Origin: Flammeovirgaceae bacterium UBA5867
GTDB lineage: Bacteria; Bacteroidota; Bacteroidia; Cytophagales; Cyclobacteriaceae
NCBI GenBank assembly: GCA_002432545.1
Contig: DJFR01000137.1
Coordinates: forward strand, 1-8,734
Direction: 5' to 3'
Length of the DNA: 8,734 nucleotides
A program made the position numbers and the translations under genes. Under the pieces are notes generated by a model. That model was not told the origin of the DNA. It did no database searches and saw only the letters and a program-made list of their open reading frames with translations. Shown here piece after piece: positions 1-6,076 of the stretch (position 1 is the first letter of the stretch; each line of letters opens with the position of its first letter).

Positions 1-311
1 GTATTCCAGTTTTCATCCGGATAGGGTACGGCTGTTGTTGGATTGGTCATATTTACCACCGATACAGAATGGTTGGCAGTCCAGTTCGGGTAATTGGCAA
101 ATACCTTTAATTGTTGCGTTCTGAATTGCTGCGAAACCGCTACACCCGTCCACTGTTTGGTAGAGGTGGCGACTACAGTAACCTGCGATTCGCCAATCGT
201 TGGTACTTCGTCATTTTTCGCAGATCCTGTTATCCCTATATCACTGCAGGCTGCGGTAAACACAGCTATCATACAGGATATTATACTTACTAACCATCGA
301 TCGGTATCCAT
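1..311 (-). CDS. Yellow/major royal jelly-like lipoprotein, N-terminal part (runs off the window)
   Basis: The first 103 codons are visible; the rest lies beyond base 1. The N-terminus has a hydrophobic stretch (about residues 7-21) ending in T-A-A-C, a lipobox with Cys22, so the product should be an exported lipoprotein. The segment from about residue 40 contains GVAVS, VFANYPNW and VPYPDENWN. These resemble the first blades of the MRJP/Yellow beta-propeller family, annotated in bacteria as L-dopachrome tautomerase-related or SMP-30-like proteins. The ATG at 309-311 is the only good start: an in-frame stop lies five codons upstream, and no Shine-Dalgarno is seen. The n-region has two Asp and one Arg, unusual for a signal peptide. 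The gene diverges from mqo. Bacterial members of this family have poorly defined substrates, so no reaction is assigned. An SMP-30/gluconolactonase-type propeller is the main alternative. Confidence 0.68.
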   Translation of the reverse strand, partial: MDTDRWLVSIISCMIAVFTAACSDIGITGSAKNDEVPTIGESQVTVVATSTKQWTGVAVSQQFRTQQLKVFANYPNWTANHSVSVVNMTNPTTAVPYPDENWN

Positions 312-375
312 ATCGCATAGACATTATTTTGCTCTTTCAAAAAAGAAAAAACAATGCCTGTAATTTTTTTTCGAT

Positions 376-409
376 TTTGCGTGTTCCGAAAACGTTGACA
401 GAATTTTTG
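376..409 (+). promoter_or_regulatory. weak candidate Bacteroidota promoter for mqo in the divergent gap
   Basis: The 162-bp divergent gap (312-473) is AT-rich. On the plus strand TTTG at 376-379 is followed after 22 bases by AATTTTTG at 402-409, one mismatch from the Bacteroidota -7 consensus TAnnTTTG. The spacing is slightly long. It would give an mqo leader of roughly 55-60 bases. No equally good box was found on the minus strand for the lipoprotein gene. This is a guess by motif only. Confidence 0.25.
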
Positions 410-473
410 AGACAACTTTTCCTCTATATTATTAGTTAATACTTTCATAAGTTTACGCAACGTCTTATATACC

Positions 474-1985
474 ATGTCTACGAAGAGTAATTCCCAGAAT
501 AAAGATTGTGATGTAGTATTGATCGGTGCCGGAATTATGAGCGCCACACTCGGTGTTTTATTGAAGGAACTGGAGCCGGAACTCACTATTGAAATTTACG
601 AACGGTTGGATGTAGCGGCAGCAGAGAGCTCTGATGCCTGGAACAATGCCGGTACAGGACATTCCGCTTTTTGTGAACTTAATTACACACCCGAAAAAGC
701 TGACGGCTCGATCGATATATCGAAAGCTATAAAAATTGCTGAGTCGTTTGAGATTTCGAAACAATTCTGGGCCTATCTCATCCAGAAAAATCATATACAA
801 TTACCGGAGAGTTTTATAACTCCTATACCGCACATGAGTTTTGTGTGGGGAGCAGAGAATGTAAATTATCTGCGTAAGCGTTATGATGCGCTTCAGACGA
901 ATCCCTTATTCAAGGGCATGGTATACTCTGAAGAGCCTGCACAACTGGAGCAGTGGATACCGCTGATCATGAAAGGCCGTGATCGCCAGGAAAAAATAGC
1001 GGCTACACGCATGGACCAGGGAACAGACGTAAACTTTGGTGCGCTTACCCGCAGTATGTTCAACATGCTGCAGGAAATGAAGGGCGTTACCATGCACTTT
1101 AATCATGAAGTGCGCGATCTGAAAAAAGAAGACGAAGGCACCTGGAAGATTAAAGTAAAGAACCGCGAGACAGGCGAGAAACGTAAGATTCGTTCGAAGT
1201 TTATATTTATAGGAGCCGGTGGTGGTTCGCTGCGCCTGCTTGAAAAATCAGATATACCGGAAGGACGCGGCTTCGGTGGTTTCCCGGTTAGCGGCCAGTG
1301 GCTGAAGTGTACAAATCCTGCCGTGATCGATCAGCACCAGGCAAAAGTATATGGTAAAGCAGGCGTAGGCTCCCCTCCTATGTCGGTGCCTCACCTCGAT
1401 ACTCGTATTATCAATGGTGAACGTGCGTTGCTCTTCGGACCGTACGCAGGTTTCTCTACCAAGTTTTTGAAAGAAGGATCGTACTTCGATCTTATAAAAT
1501 CCATACAGCACGATAACATTATACCGATGCTTGCTGCAGGTATCGATAATATACCTTTAACCAAGTATCTCATTAACCAGGTACGCCAGTCTCCGGAAGA
1601 TCGCCTCGAAGCATTGAAGGAATTTTACCCGGAAGCAAAAATGGAAGACTGGGAGCTGGAAGTTGCCGGACAACGCGTACAGGTAATTAAAAAAGACAAA
1701 GAACACGTAGGTGTGCTTGAGTTCGGAACAGAAGTAGTAAGCGCTGCCGATGGAAGTATAGCTGCGTTATTAGGTGCATCTCCGGGAGCGTCTACAGCGG
1801 TGTCGATTATGATTACATTGTTACAACGTTGCTATGGCGATAAACTTAAATCACAGGCATGGCAATCCAAGCTGAAGCAGATGATACCATCCTACGGACA
1901 AACATTGGCTGATAATCCTGAGTTGTTACAGGAAACCCGCTCAATGACCAACGAAGTATTGGGACTCAATACCGTGACAGCCTGA
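474..1985 (+). CDS. mqo: malate:quinone oxidoreductase
   Basis: Mqo oxidises malate to oxaloacetate and passes electrons through FAD to the membrane quinone pool, so it serves both the TCA cycle and respiration; it is a peripheral protein on the cytoplasmic face. The 503-residue product is normal length for the family. Near the N-terminus a beta strand leads into the dinucleotide-binding motif GAGIMS (residues 18-23), followed by the family signature NNAGTGHSAFCELNYTP (57-73). The C-terminal part has SAADGS and GASPGAS (about 423-440), the conserved FAD-contacting end of this family. There is no signal peptide or TM segment, as expected. The ATG at 474 has no clear Shine-Dalgarno, which is usual in Bacteroidota. 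The gene appears monocistronic: it diverges from a lipoprotein gene and ends in a strong terminator. No truncation or missing motif is apparent. Confidence 0.96.
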   Translation: MSTKSNSQNKDCDVVLIGAGIMSATLGVLLKELEPELTIEIYERLDVAAAESSDAWNNAGTGHSAFCELNYTPEKADGSIDISKAIKIAESFEISKQFWAYLIQKNHIQLPESFITPIPHMSFVWGAENVNYLRKRYDALQTNPLFKGMVYSEEPAQLEQWIPLIMKGRDRQEKIAATRMDQGTDVNFGALTRSMFNMLQEMKGVTMHFNHEVRDLKKEDEGTWKIKVKNRETGEKRKIRSKFIFIGAGGGSLRLLEKSDIPEGRGFGGFPVSGQWLKCTNPAVIDQHQAKVYGKAGVGSPPMSVPHLDTRIINGERALLFGPYAGFSTKFLKEGSYFDLIKSIQHDNIIPMLAAGIDNIPLTKYLINQVRQSPEDRLEALKEFYPEAKMEDWELEVAGQRVQVIKKDKEHVGVLEFGTEVVSAADGSIAALLGASPGASTAVSIMITLLQRCYGDKLKSQAWQSKLKQMIPSYGQTLADNPELLQETRSMTNEVLGLNTVTA

Positions 1986-2011
1986 CACGGCATATATACT
2001 CTGATATATAT

Positions 2012-2046
2012 AGGATTGCACCTCTAAACAGGTGCAATCTTTTTTT
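2012..2046 (+). terminator. intrinsic terminator after mqo
   Basis: GATTGCACCT (2014-2023) pairs perfectly with AGGTGCAATC (2030-2039) around the six-base loop CTAAAC. A G-T and an A-T pair extend the stem outward, and seven T residues run from 2040 to 2046. It starts 26 bases after the mqo stop and separates mqo from the hydrolase gene. Confidence 0.93.
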
Positions 2047-2098
2047 ATACGGATAGGTGTTATACTTTATAAATTTATACCCTCCTGTTGTTACATCG

Positions 2099-2131
2099 TT
2101 CAACACAACGTCAACTTTTTTTCAACACCAC
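2099..2131. repeat. pair of direct repeats TTCAACAC(A/C)AC upstream of the hydrolase
   Basis: TTCAACACAAC (2099-2109) and TTCAACACCAC (2121-2131) match in 10 of 11 bases and are spaced 22 bases start to start, about two helical turns. A third partial copy, GTCAAC, lies between them at 2110-2115. Direct repeats at helical phasing can be regulator sites, but nothing identifies a regulator here. The rest of the 240-bp gap between mqo and the hydrolase has no other gene. Confidence 0.3.
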
Positions 2132-2185
2132 GCTTGCTAAACGCAACGGTATCAATACCCGGCGCACGGGCATGATTTTTTGAGC

Positions 2186-2223
2186 GTTATGGGAATTATT
2201 AAAGTCCCTCCAATCCCCATAAC
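2186..2223 (+). promoter_or_regulatory. inverted repeat abutting the hydrolase start codon
   Basis: GTTATGGG (2186-2193) is the exact reverse complement of CCCATAAC (2216-2223). Inside it, after one mismatch, ATT (2195-2197) pairs with AAT (2212-2214), leaving a loop of about 14 bases. The right arm ends two bases before the ATG at 2226. As RNA it could mask the ribosome-landing region; as DNA it could be an operator. No T-tract follows, so it is not an intrinsic terminator. Confidence 0.5.
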
Positions 2224-2245
2224 CTATGACAATCCTCGTGAATAA
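2189..2245 (+). other. possible 18-codon upstream ORF overlapping the hydrolase start
   Basis: An ATG inside the left arm of the inverted repeat opens a short frame that would encode MGIIKVPPIPITYDNPRE and stops at 2243-2245, overlapping the first 20 bases of the hydrolase gene in another frame. There is no Shine-Dalgarno. The proline-rich middle (VPPIP) is of the kind that slows ribosomes. It may be chance; only its location on the hairpin makes it worth recording. Confidence 0.2.
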
Positions 2246-3035
2246 CACCGTAGTTGATTACGTGCAAACTGGTGATGGCGAAATCACCCTTCTTTTTGTT
2301 CATGGTGCATTCATCAACAAAGACTACTGGCGCGAACAGGTAGAGTATTTCAAAACAAATTACTCGGTGGTCGCGGTTGATCTTCCGGGACATGGTCAAT
2401 CCGGAAGAGACCGTGCTAACTGGACTATACACGAATTTGGTAAAGACATTGTAAGTATTATCGATTCGTTGAAGTTATCGAACGTAGTTTTGATAGGACA
2501 CTCCATGGGAGCTGATATTATTTTGGAAGCTGCATCCATGCGAAAGGATTCTATCATTGGTATCGTGGTGATCGATGCTTTAAAGAATGCCGGTGAAGAA
2601 TTGAATGAAGAAGTACAGCAACAGGTTGATTCGATCCTTGAAAACCTGAATACGAATTTTGCCGATACCGTTGAGACCTATGCTCGTCTCGGTTTATTAT
2701 CTCCGGAAACAGATCCTAAAATTACACACACCATTGTGAACGATTACAGAAATGCATATCAGCCGATGGGGATCCGTTCGGTTCAGGATGTGTTCCAATA
2801 TCCAACGCGCGAACGTGAGCTCCTGCAAAGCTTACCTTTCAAGATATACCTGATCAACGTTGATTATATACCTACCAACGAAGAGTTGCTGCGCAATAAT
2901 GCACGTGCCGGATATGAACTTCACATTATACACGGAACCAGTCATTTCCCGATGCTGGAAGAACCACAGGTACTCAACGAAGCACTTGAAAAAGTAATCG
3001 ACAAGATTAACGAAGAGCTGATCCTCGTACGGTAA
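2226..3035 (+). CDS. alpha/beta-fold hydrolase
   Basis: A 269-residue soluble protein of the alpha/beta hydrolase superfamily (AB hydrolase-1 type); length is typical. The oxyanion-hole region is LLFVHGAF (residues 22-29), the following strand gives VDLPGHGQS (51-59), and the nucleophile elbow is GHSMG with Ser93. The catalytic His is very likely His240 in GTSHFPMLEEP. The acid is probably Asp213 (INVDYIP) after the penultimate core strand, though this is less certain. The region between about 120 and 195 is the helical cap that sets specificity. No signal peptide is present, so it acts in the cytoplasm. The start is fixed: a stop lies in frame at 2220-2222, directly ahead of the ATG at 2226. 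Substrate cannot be told from sequence; esterase, lactonase, C-C hydrolase and haloalkane dehalogenase relatives share these motifs. It is flanked by the mqo terminator and the regulator promoter, so it is probably transcribed alone. Confidence 0.93.
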   Translation: MTILVNNTVVDYVQTGDGEITLLFVHGAFINKDYWREQVEYFKTNYSVVAVDLPGHGQSGRDRANWTIHEFGKDIVSIIDSLKLSNVVLIGHSMGADIILEAASMRKDSIIGIVVIDALKNAGEELNEEVQQQVDSILENLNTNFADTVETYARLGLLSPETDPKITHTIVNDYRNAYQPMGIRSVQDVFQYPTRERELLQSLPFKIYLINVDYIPTNEELLRNNARAGYELHIIHGTSHFPMLEEPQVLNEALEKVIDKINEELILVR

Positions 3036-3103
3036 CATCCATACATTTATAGCACGCTCCTGCAATTATATATACTTGTAAAACGGTATACGAATAAATC
3101 ATT

Positions 3104-3125
3104 GCGTAAACCCCGAACATTACGC
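3104..3125. promoter_or_regulatory. short inverted repeat upstream of the regulator promoter
   Basis: GCGTAA (3104-3109) and TTACGC (3120-3125) form a dyad with a ten-base gap, just upstream of the predicted -33 region of the response-regulator promoter. It could be an operator, possibly for autoregulation, although OmpR-family regulators more often bind direct repeats. No T-tract follows, so it is unlikely to terminate the hydrolase transcript. Confidence 0.3.
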
Positions 3126-3133
3126 TGATTTAG

Positions 3134-3160
3134 TTGTTTCCATTTTATGACGTATGTTTG
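3134..3160 (+). promoter_or_regulatory. predicted Bacteroidota promoter for the two-component operon
   Basis: TATGTTTG at 3153-3160 is a perfect match to the -7 consensus TAnnTTTG of the Bacteroidota primary sigma factor. A TTG at 3134-3136 can serve as the -33 element, though the 16-base spacer is shorter than the usual 17-21. Transcription would begin near 3167, leaving a leader of only about ten bases before the ATG at 3177. Confidence 0.55.
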
Positions 3161-3176
3161 ACGTTACGATTGTACT

Positions 3177-3857
3177 ATGAAAGTTCTTTTGGTAGAAGAT
3201 GAGCCCAACGTTGTATCGTTTATTCGCAGGGGACTGATTGAAGCAAATCATGAAGTTTCTGTAGCGATGGATGGTGTTACAGCCTGGCAGATGATTCAGG
3301 CAAATACACCTGATATCATTATACTTGACATCATGCTGCCTTCCATGAACGGTATTGAGTTGTGTCGCAAGATCCGTAATCAGCAGCTACCAACGTCTAT
3401 CATTATGTTAACGGCCCTGGGAACTTCTGAAAATGTAGTGACCGGATTGGACTCGGGTGCAGATGACTACATGGTAAAGCCTTTCAAATTCTCTGAACTG
3501 CTGGCGCGCATGACTGCCGTAACCCGAAGAGCAGCCGGCCAGGTAGCACCTGATATTATTACCATTGATGACTTACAAATTGATACCCGCGGGAAGGTTG
3601 TGAAGCGCGGTGACGACCGCATTAATCTTACGGCAAAAGAATACAATCTGCTGGAGTTTCTGGCGCGCAACAAAGGCCGGGTTTTTACACGTATGGAAAT
3701 ACTGGAACGCGTATGGGATATTAACTTTGAAATGAATACCAACGTGGTAGATGTATATATTAACTACCTGCGCAGAAAGGTAGACAAGCAACGTGATAAA
3801 AAACTTATTCAGACAGTGGTTGGAATGGGATATGTATTGCGCGAGGAGCAGGCATAG
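3177..3857 (+). CDS. OmpR/PhoB-family response regulator
   Basis: A 226-residue DNA-binding regulator of normal length. The receiver domain (about 1-118) has the acidic pair Glu7-Asp8, the phospho-acceptor Asp51 (IIILDIMLP), the switch Thr79 (MLTA) and the conserved Lys101 (MVKPF). The winged-helix effector domain (about 128-224) has the typical LTAKEYNLLEFLARNKG, the helix around NVVDVYINYLRRKVD (recognition helix, about 189-203) and the hairpin wing ending GMGYVLRE. It should be phosphorylated by the kinase encoded 39 bases downstream and control nearby or envelope-related genes. It is closest to the CusR/CopR type of regulator by general appearance, but the signal cannot be named. A perfect TAnnTTTG box upstream supports this as the first gene of the operon. 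Confidence 0.95.
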   Translation: MKVLLVEDEPNVVSFIRRGLIEANHEVSVAMDGVTAWQMIQANTPDIIILDIMLPSMNGIELCRKIRNQQLPTSIIMLTALGTSENVVTGLDSGADDYMVKPFKFSELLARMTAVTRRAAGQVAPDIITIDDLQIDTRGKVVKRGDDRINLTAKEYNLLEFLARNKGRVFTRMEILERVWDINFEMNTNVVDVYINYLRRKVDKQRDKKLIQTVVGMGYVLREEQA

Positions 3858-3896
3858 TATACTTGTACCGATATACCTTCCGCACGGCCTGTACGC

Positions 3897-5279
3897 ATGA
3901 CAATCCGCACCAAAATATCGTTAGTCTTTACCCTGATGACGGGAGCAATTCTTTTGCTGCTAATCGGCTGTGTATATATACTTTCCATTCAGCATGCGCA
4001 TACTATTTTTTTTACACGCCTTAAAGTGCGCGCATCACTGGCCGCTGAAAGTCATTTTGGTGTTACCGAAATCAACAGCAGTGTTGTAAAAGAAATACGC
4101 GAACGCCATCTACAGCGATTACCGCGCGAGACGGAGTATTTCATGTACGCAGACTCACTTCATATCGACAACATTCAACAGCGTATTCCCCATATATCAG
4201 AGTCCTTTGCAAGAGAATTAAAGCAGAACGGTTTTGCAGAATATAATCATGGCTTCCTTCATTTCTCGGGCATCACCTATACCTCGGCTACCGGAAGGAA
4301 TTTTGTTATCGCCTCTGCTTACGATGAAATTGCCGAGAACCACATTACATTCCTTCGTAATGTTTTGCTGCTCGGTTTTTTAGCGAGCTGTTTACTCATC
4401 TTCGCACTGGGGCGTGTGTTTGCTTCACGTATCATGTTACCGATATCTGCTATTGTGTCTAAGGTGCACGATATAACAACATCAAATCTCAGCGAACGCT
4501 TAGCCAGTGGCGATGGTAACGATGAGTTATCCGAGATTGCCAATACCTTTAACTCCATGCTCGACCGCCTGGAGACAACCTTCGAACTGCAACGTAACTT
4601 TATCAGCAATGCATCGCATGAACTGCGCACACCACTAACGTCTATTCTGGGCGAAGCCGAAGTTATTCAACAGGCACCGCGCACAACGGAGGATTATGTG
4701 AAATCTATAGGCATCATGTATCACGAAGCGCTGAAGCTGGAAGAAGTTACATCCAGTCTCCTGCGACTTTCGCAGATCAGCTATGAAGGTAAAAAACAGA
4801 AGATCGAACCGCTGCAGCTGGATGAGTTGCTGATGAGCATCAAGATAAATTTCGACAAGCGCATGCCCGGCAACCAGGTAAAGATCATGGTGCAGCCGGC
4901 TGACGAAAATCCGGATATATATACTTTCATGTGCTCAGATGTATGGATGGAACTGGCACTCACCAATATCATTCAGAACAGCATCAAATACTCTGATAAT
5001 AAAGAAGTACTCGTTACACTATCATTCAATAATGAAGATTTGTTCATCAACATCTCAGACTACGGCATTGGCATTCCTGAAAAAGACCTGGAACATATTT
5101 ATGAACCGTTTTTCCGTGCGAGCAATACTTCCAAATATACCGGTTATGGTATAGGCCTGCCGTTGGCTTCGCGCATCATCCGATTGCATGGCGGAAAAAT
5201 GAAAGTTCACTCACGTCCGAATGAAGGAACAAAAGTTTTTATTCAGTTTCCGCAGAACATGAGATTAAGAGCGGATTAA
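3897..5279 (+). CDS. membrane sensor histidine kinase, CusS-like architecture
   Basis: A 460-residue inner-membrane kinase, partner of the regulator just upstream. TM1 spans about residues 8-30 and TM2 about 154-176, enclosing a roughly 120-residue periplasmic sensor region with no recognised domain. A HAMP segment follows (about 177-230; LPISAIVSKV and DELSEIANTFNSMLDRL). The dimerisation helix carries ASHELRTPL with phospho-acceptor His241. The ATPase domain shows the N box NIIQNSIKYS (Asn361), G1 box DYGIGIP (Asp388), F box YEPFFRAS and G2 box GYGIGLPLA, all intact. The 39-base gap to the regulator suggests co-transcription. No Shine-Dalgarno is visible. The architecture resembles CusS/heavy-metal sensors, but the periplasmic part shows no clear metal-ligand cluster, so the ligand is open. 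The end of the gene lies within a dyad symmetry that continues into the gap before the Usp gene. Confidence 0.95.
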   Translation: MTIRTKISLVFTLMTGAILLLLIGCVYILSIQHAHTIFFTRLKVRASLAAESHFGVTEINSSVVKEIRERHLQRLPRETEYFMYADSLHIDNIQQRIPHISESFARELKQNGFAEYNHGFLHFSGITYTSATGRNFVIASAYDEIAENHITFLRNVLLLGFLASCLLIFALGRVFASRIMLPISAIVSKVHDITTSNLSERLASGDGNDELSEIANTFNSMLDRLETTFELQRNFISNASHELRTPLTSILGEAEVIQQAPRTTEDYVKSIGIMYHEALKLEEVTSSLLRLSQISYEGKKQKIEPLQLDELLMSIKINFDKRMPGNQVKIMVQPADENPDIYTFMCSDVWMELALTNIIQNSIKYSDNKEVLVTLSFNNEDLFINISDYGIGIPEKDLEHIYEPFFRASNTSKYTGYGIGLPLASRIIRLHGGKMKVHSRPNEGTKVFIQFPQNMRLRAD

Positions 5280-5312
5280 AACAATTCTTATCACATTTTA
5301 ATCTCGTCTTAA
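5265..5312. promoter_or_regulatory. imperfect 17-bp dyad across the kinase stop codon
   Basis: The arms at 5265-5281 and 5296-5312 match as reverse complements in 14 of 17 positions: TTAAGA with TCTTAA and GATTAAAA with TTTTAATC, with three central mismatches. The loop is 14 bases. The kinase stop (5277-5279) is inside the left arm. No T-tract follows, so it is a poor intrinsic terminator on the plus strand; it may be a weak attenuator, an RNA-stability element or a binding site. Confidence 0.45.
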
Positions 5313-5324
5313 AAGCAGCCTAAT

Positions 5325-5366
5325 AACCGTACCGTTCTTTTGCATAGTACCAAAAAGAACACGGTT
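5325..5366 (+). promoter_or_regulatory. hairpin directly abutting the Usp start codon
   Basis: AACCGT (5325-5330) and GTTCTTTT (5334-5341) pair exactly with ACGGTT (5361-5366) and AAAAGAAC (5353-5360). This gives 14 base pairs broken by a three-base ACC bulge, with an 11-base loop. The last paired base is immediately before the ATG at 5367. As RNA it would leave no free upstream ribosome-binding region, so it could regulate translation; it could also protect a processed 5' end. Confidence 0.55.
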
Positions 5367-6035
5367 ATGAAAAACATTCTGATTCCAACAACATTTGAAG
5401 CCGATACATTACAGGCTATGAAGATCGCTGCGTATATGACGGAGAATAAAGGCCGTATTATACTCATCAGCAGTTCTGAAATTTCAGATTCAATTACCGA
5501 GCTCCTCTTTCTTTCTGCCAAAGACCATATTAATACCAGCAAACGCGATGCTTTGCGCACGGCATGGAAAGAATATAAGATTGAAAATAATATTTCAATG
5601 GTGGCAGAAGAGCATCATCAGTTTGGTATATCGCGGCCGGTTATGCAAAAATTACTTGAAGGGTTTGAGGCTGATATTGTTATCGCTCCGCCTTCTATTC
5701 AGCAGAGCAAACAATATATACATAAGCTGTTGCTGAGATTGCTGCATAAAAGCGATTGCCCGCTTATGTTATTACCGGAAAAAGAGCAGGCTACAGAAAC
5801 GATACAGCGTGCACTCTTTTTGGACGAACGTACCCAGCCACTGTCAGCTTCATTGCAGCAACTTCCGTTTCATGTCATTCATCAATCCATGATACAGGAA
5901 CATAAAAATCAACCGCTCAACGCACTGGTCGATCAGCTTAACGTTGATCTTATTGTACAAGCCAAACGAAACGATGAAAGTGCCAGCGAGCATGTAGATG
6001 TTACCCACCTCGGGTTGCCGGTGTTAACGGTATAA
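5367..6035 (+). CDS. UspA-like universal stress protein with a degenerate second half
   Basis: A 222-residue cytoplasmic protein. Residues 1-137 fit one UspA domain: MKNILIPTTF at strand 1, the helix LQAMKIAAYM, strand 2 IILISSS, then ADIVIAPPS and the typical closing segment LLLRLLHKSDCPLMLLP (121-137). The usual ATP-binding pattern G-x2-G-x9-G(S/T) is not seen, so nucleotide binding is doubtful. Residues about 145-222 look like a shortened second domain (RALFLDE, NALVDQLNVDLIV, GLPVLTV); Bacteroidota tandem Usp proteins are usually near 270-290 residues. I chose the ATG at 5367 because it gives the canonical N-terminus; a TTG at 5340 would add nine unlikely residues encoded within the hairpin. 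It lies 87 bases after the kinase and 41 before the bestrophin gene, consistent with an operon. Its role is probably stress signalling, by family only. Confidence 0.82.
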   Translation: MKNILIPTTFEADTLQAMKIAAYMTENKGRIILISSSEISDSITELLFLSAKDHINTSKRDALRTAWKEYKIENNISMVAEEHHQFGISRPVMQKLLEGFEADIVIAPPSIQQSKQYIHKLLLRLLHKSDCPLMLLPEKEQATETIQRALFLDERTQPLSASLQQLPFHVIHQSMIQEHKNQPLNALVDQLNVDLIVQAKRNDESASEHVDVTHLGLPVLTV

Positions 6036-6064
6036 CAAATTGAATATATAGTATAGCTAAAACG

Positions 6065-6070
6065 AAAGGA
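6065..6070 (+). promoter_or_regulatory. Shine-Dalgarno-like site for the bestrophin gene
   Basis: AAAGGA lies six bases ahead of the ATG at 6077 and supports that start. It is notable because the other genes in this window show no comparable site. Confidence 0.5.
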
Positions 6071-6076
6071 ACGATT

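Larger units (their letters stand above)
3071..3867 (+). repeat. TATACTTGTA 10-mer repeated in the gaps flanking the regulator gene
   Basis: The identical word TATACTTGTA occurs at 3071-3080, in the gap before the response regulator, and at 3858-3867, immediately after its stop and before the kinase. Each copy is followed within 4-6 bases by TATAC. The span given covers both copies and the gene between them. The general TATA richness of this DNA makes chance plausible. Confidence 0.3.

Noticed and set aside
94..363. 89-residue plus-strand frame opposite the lipoprotein gene
   Set aside because: It is antisense to the signal peptide and propeller start, ends in a lysine run from the AT-rich gap, and is cysteine-rich without pattern; best read as a shadow.
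395..430. TTGACA at 395-400 with TATATT at 425-430 as a sigma70-type promoter for mqo
   Set aside because: The 24-base spacing is too long, and Bacteroidota do not use the enteric consensus.
290..586. 98-residue minus-strand frame across the mqo start
   Set aside because: It overlaps the conserved mqo N-terminus and the lipoprotein start in other frames and has no recognisable features.
5340..5366. TTG at 5340 as the Usp start
   Set aside because: It would add nine residues absent from the family and lies within the hairpin; the ATG at 5367 gives the canonical MKNILIPTTF start.
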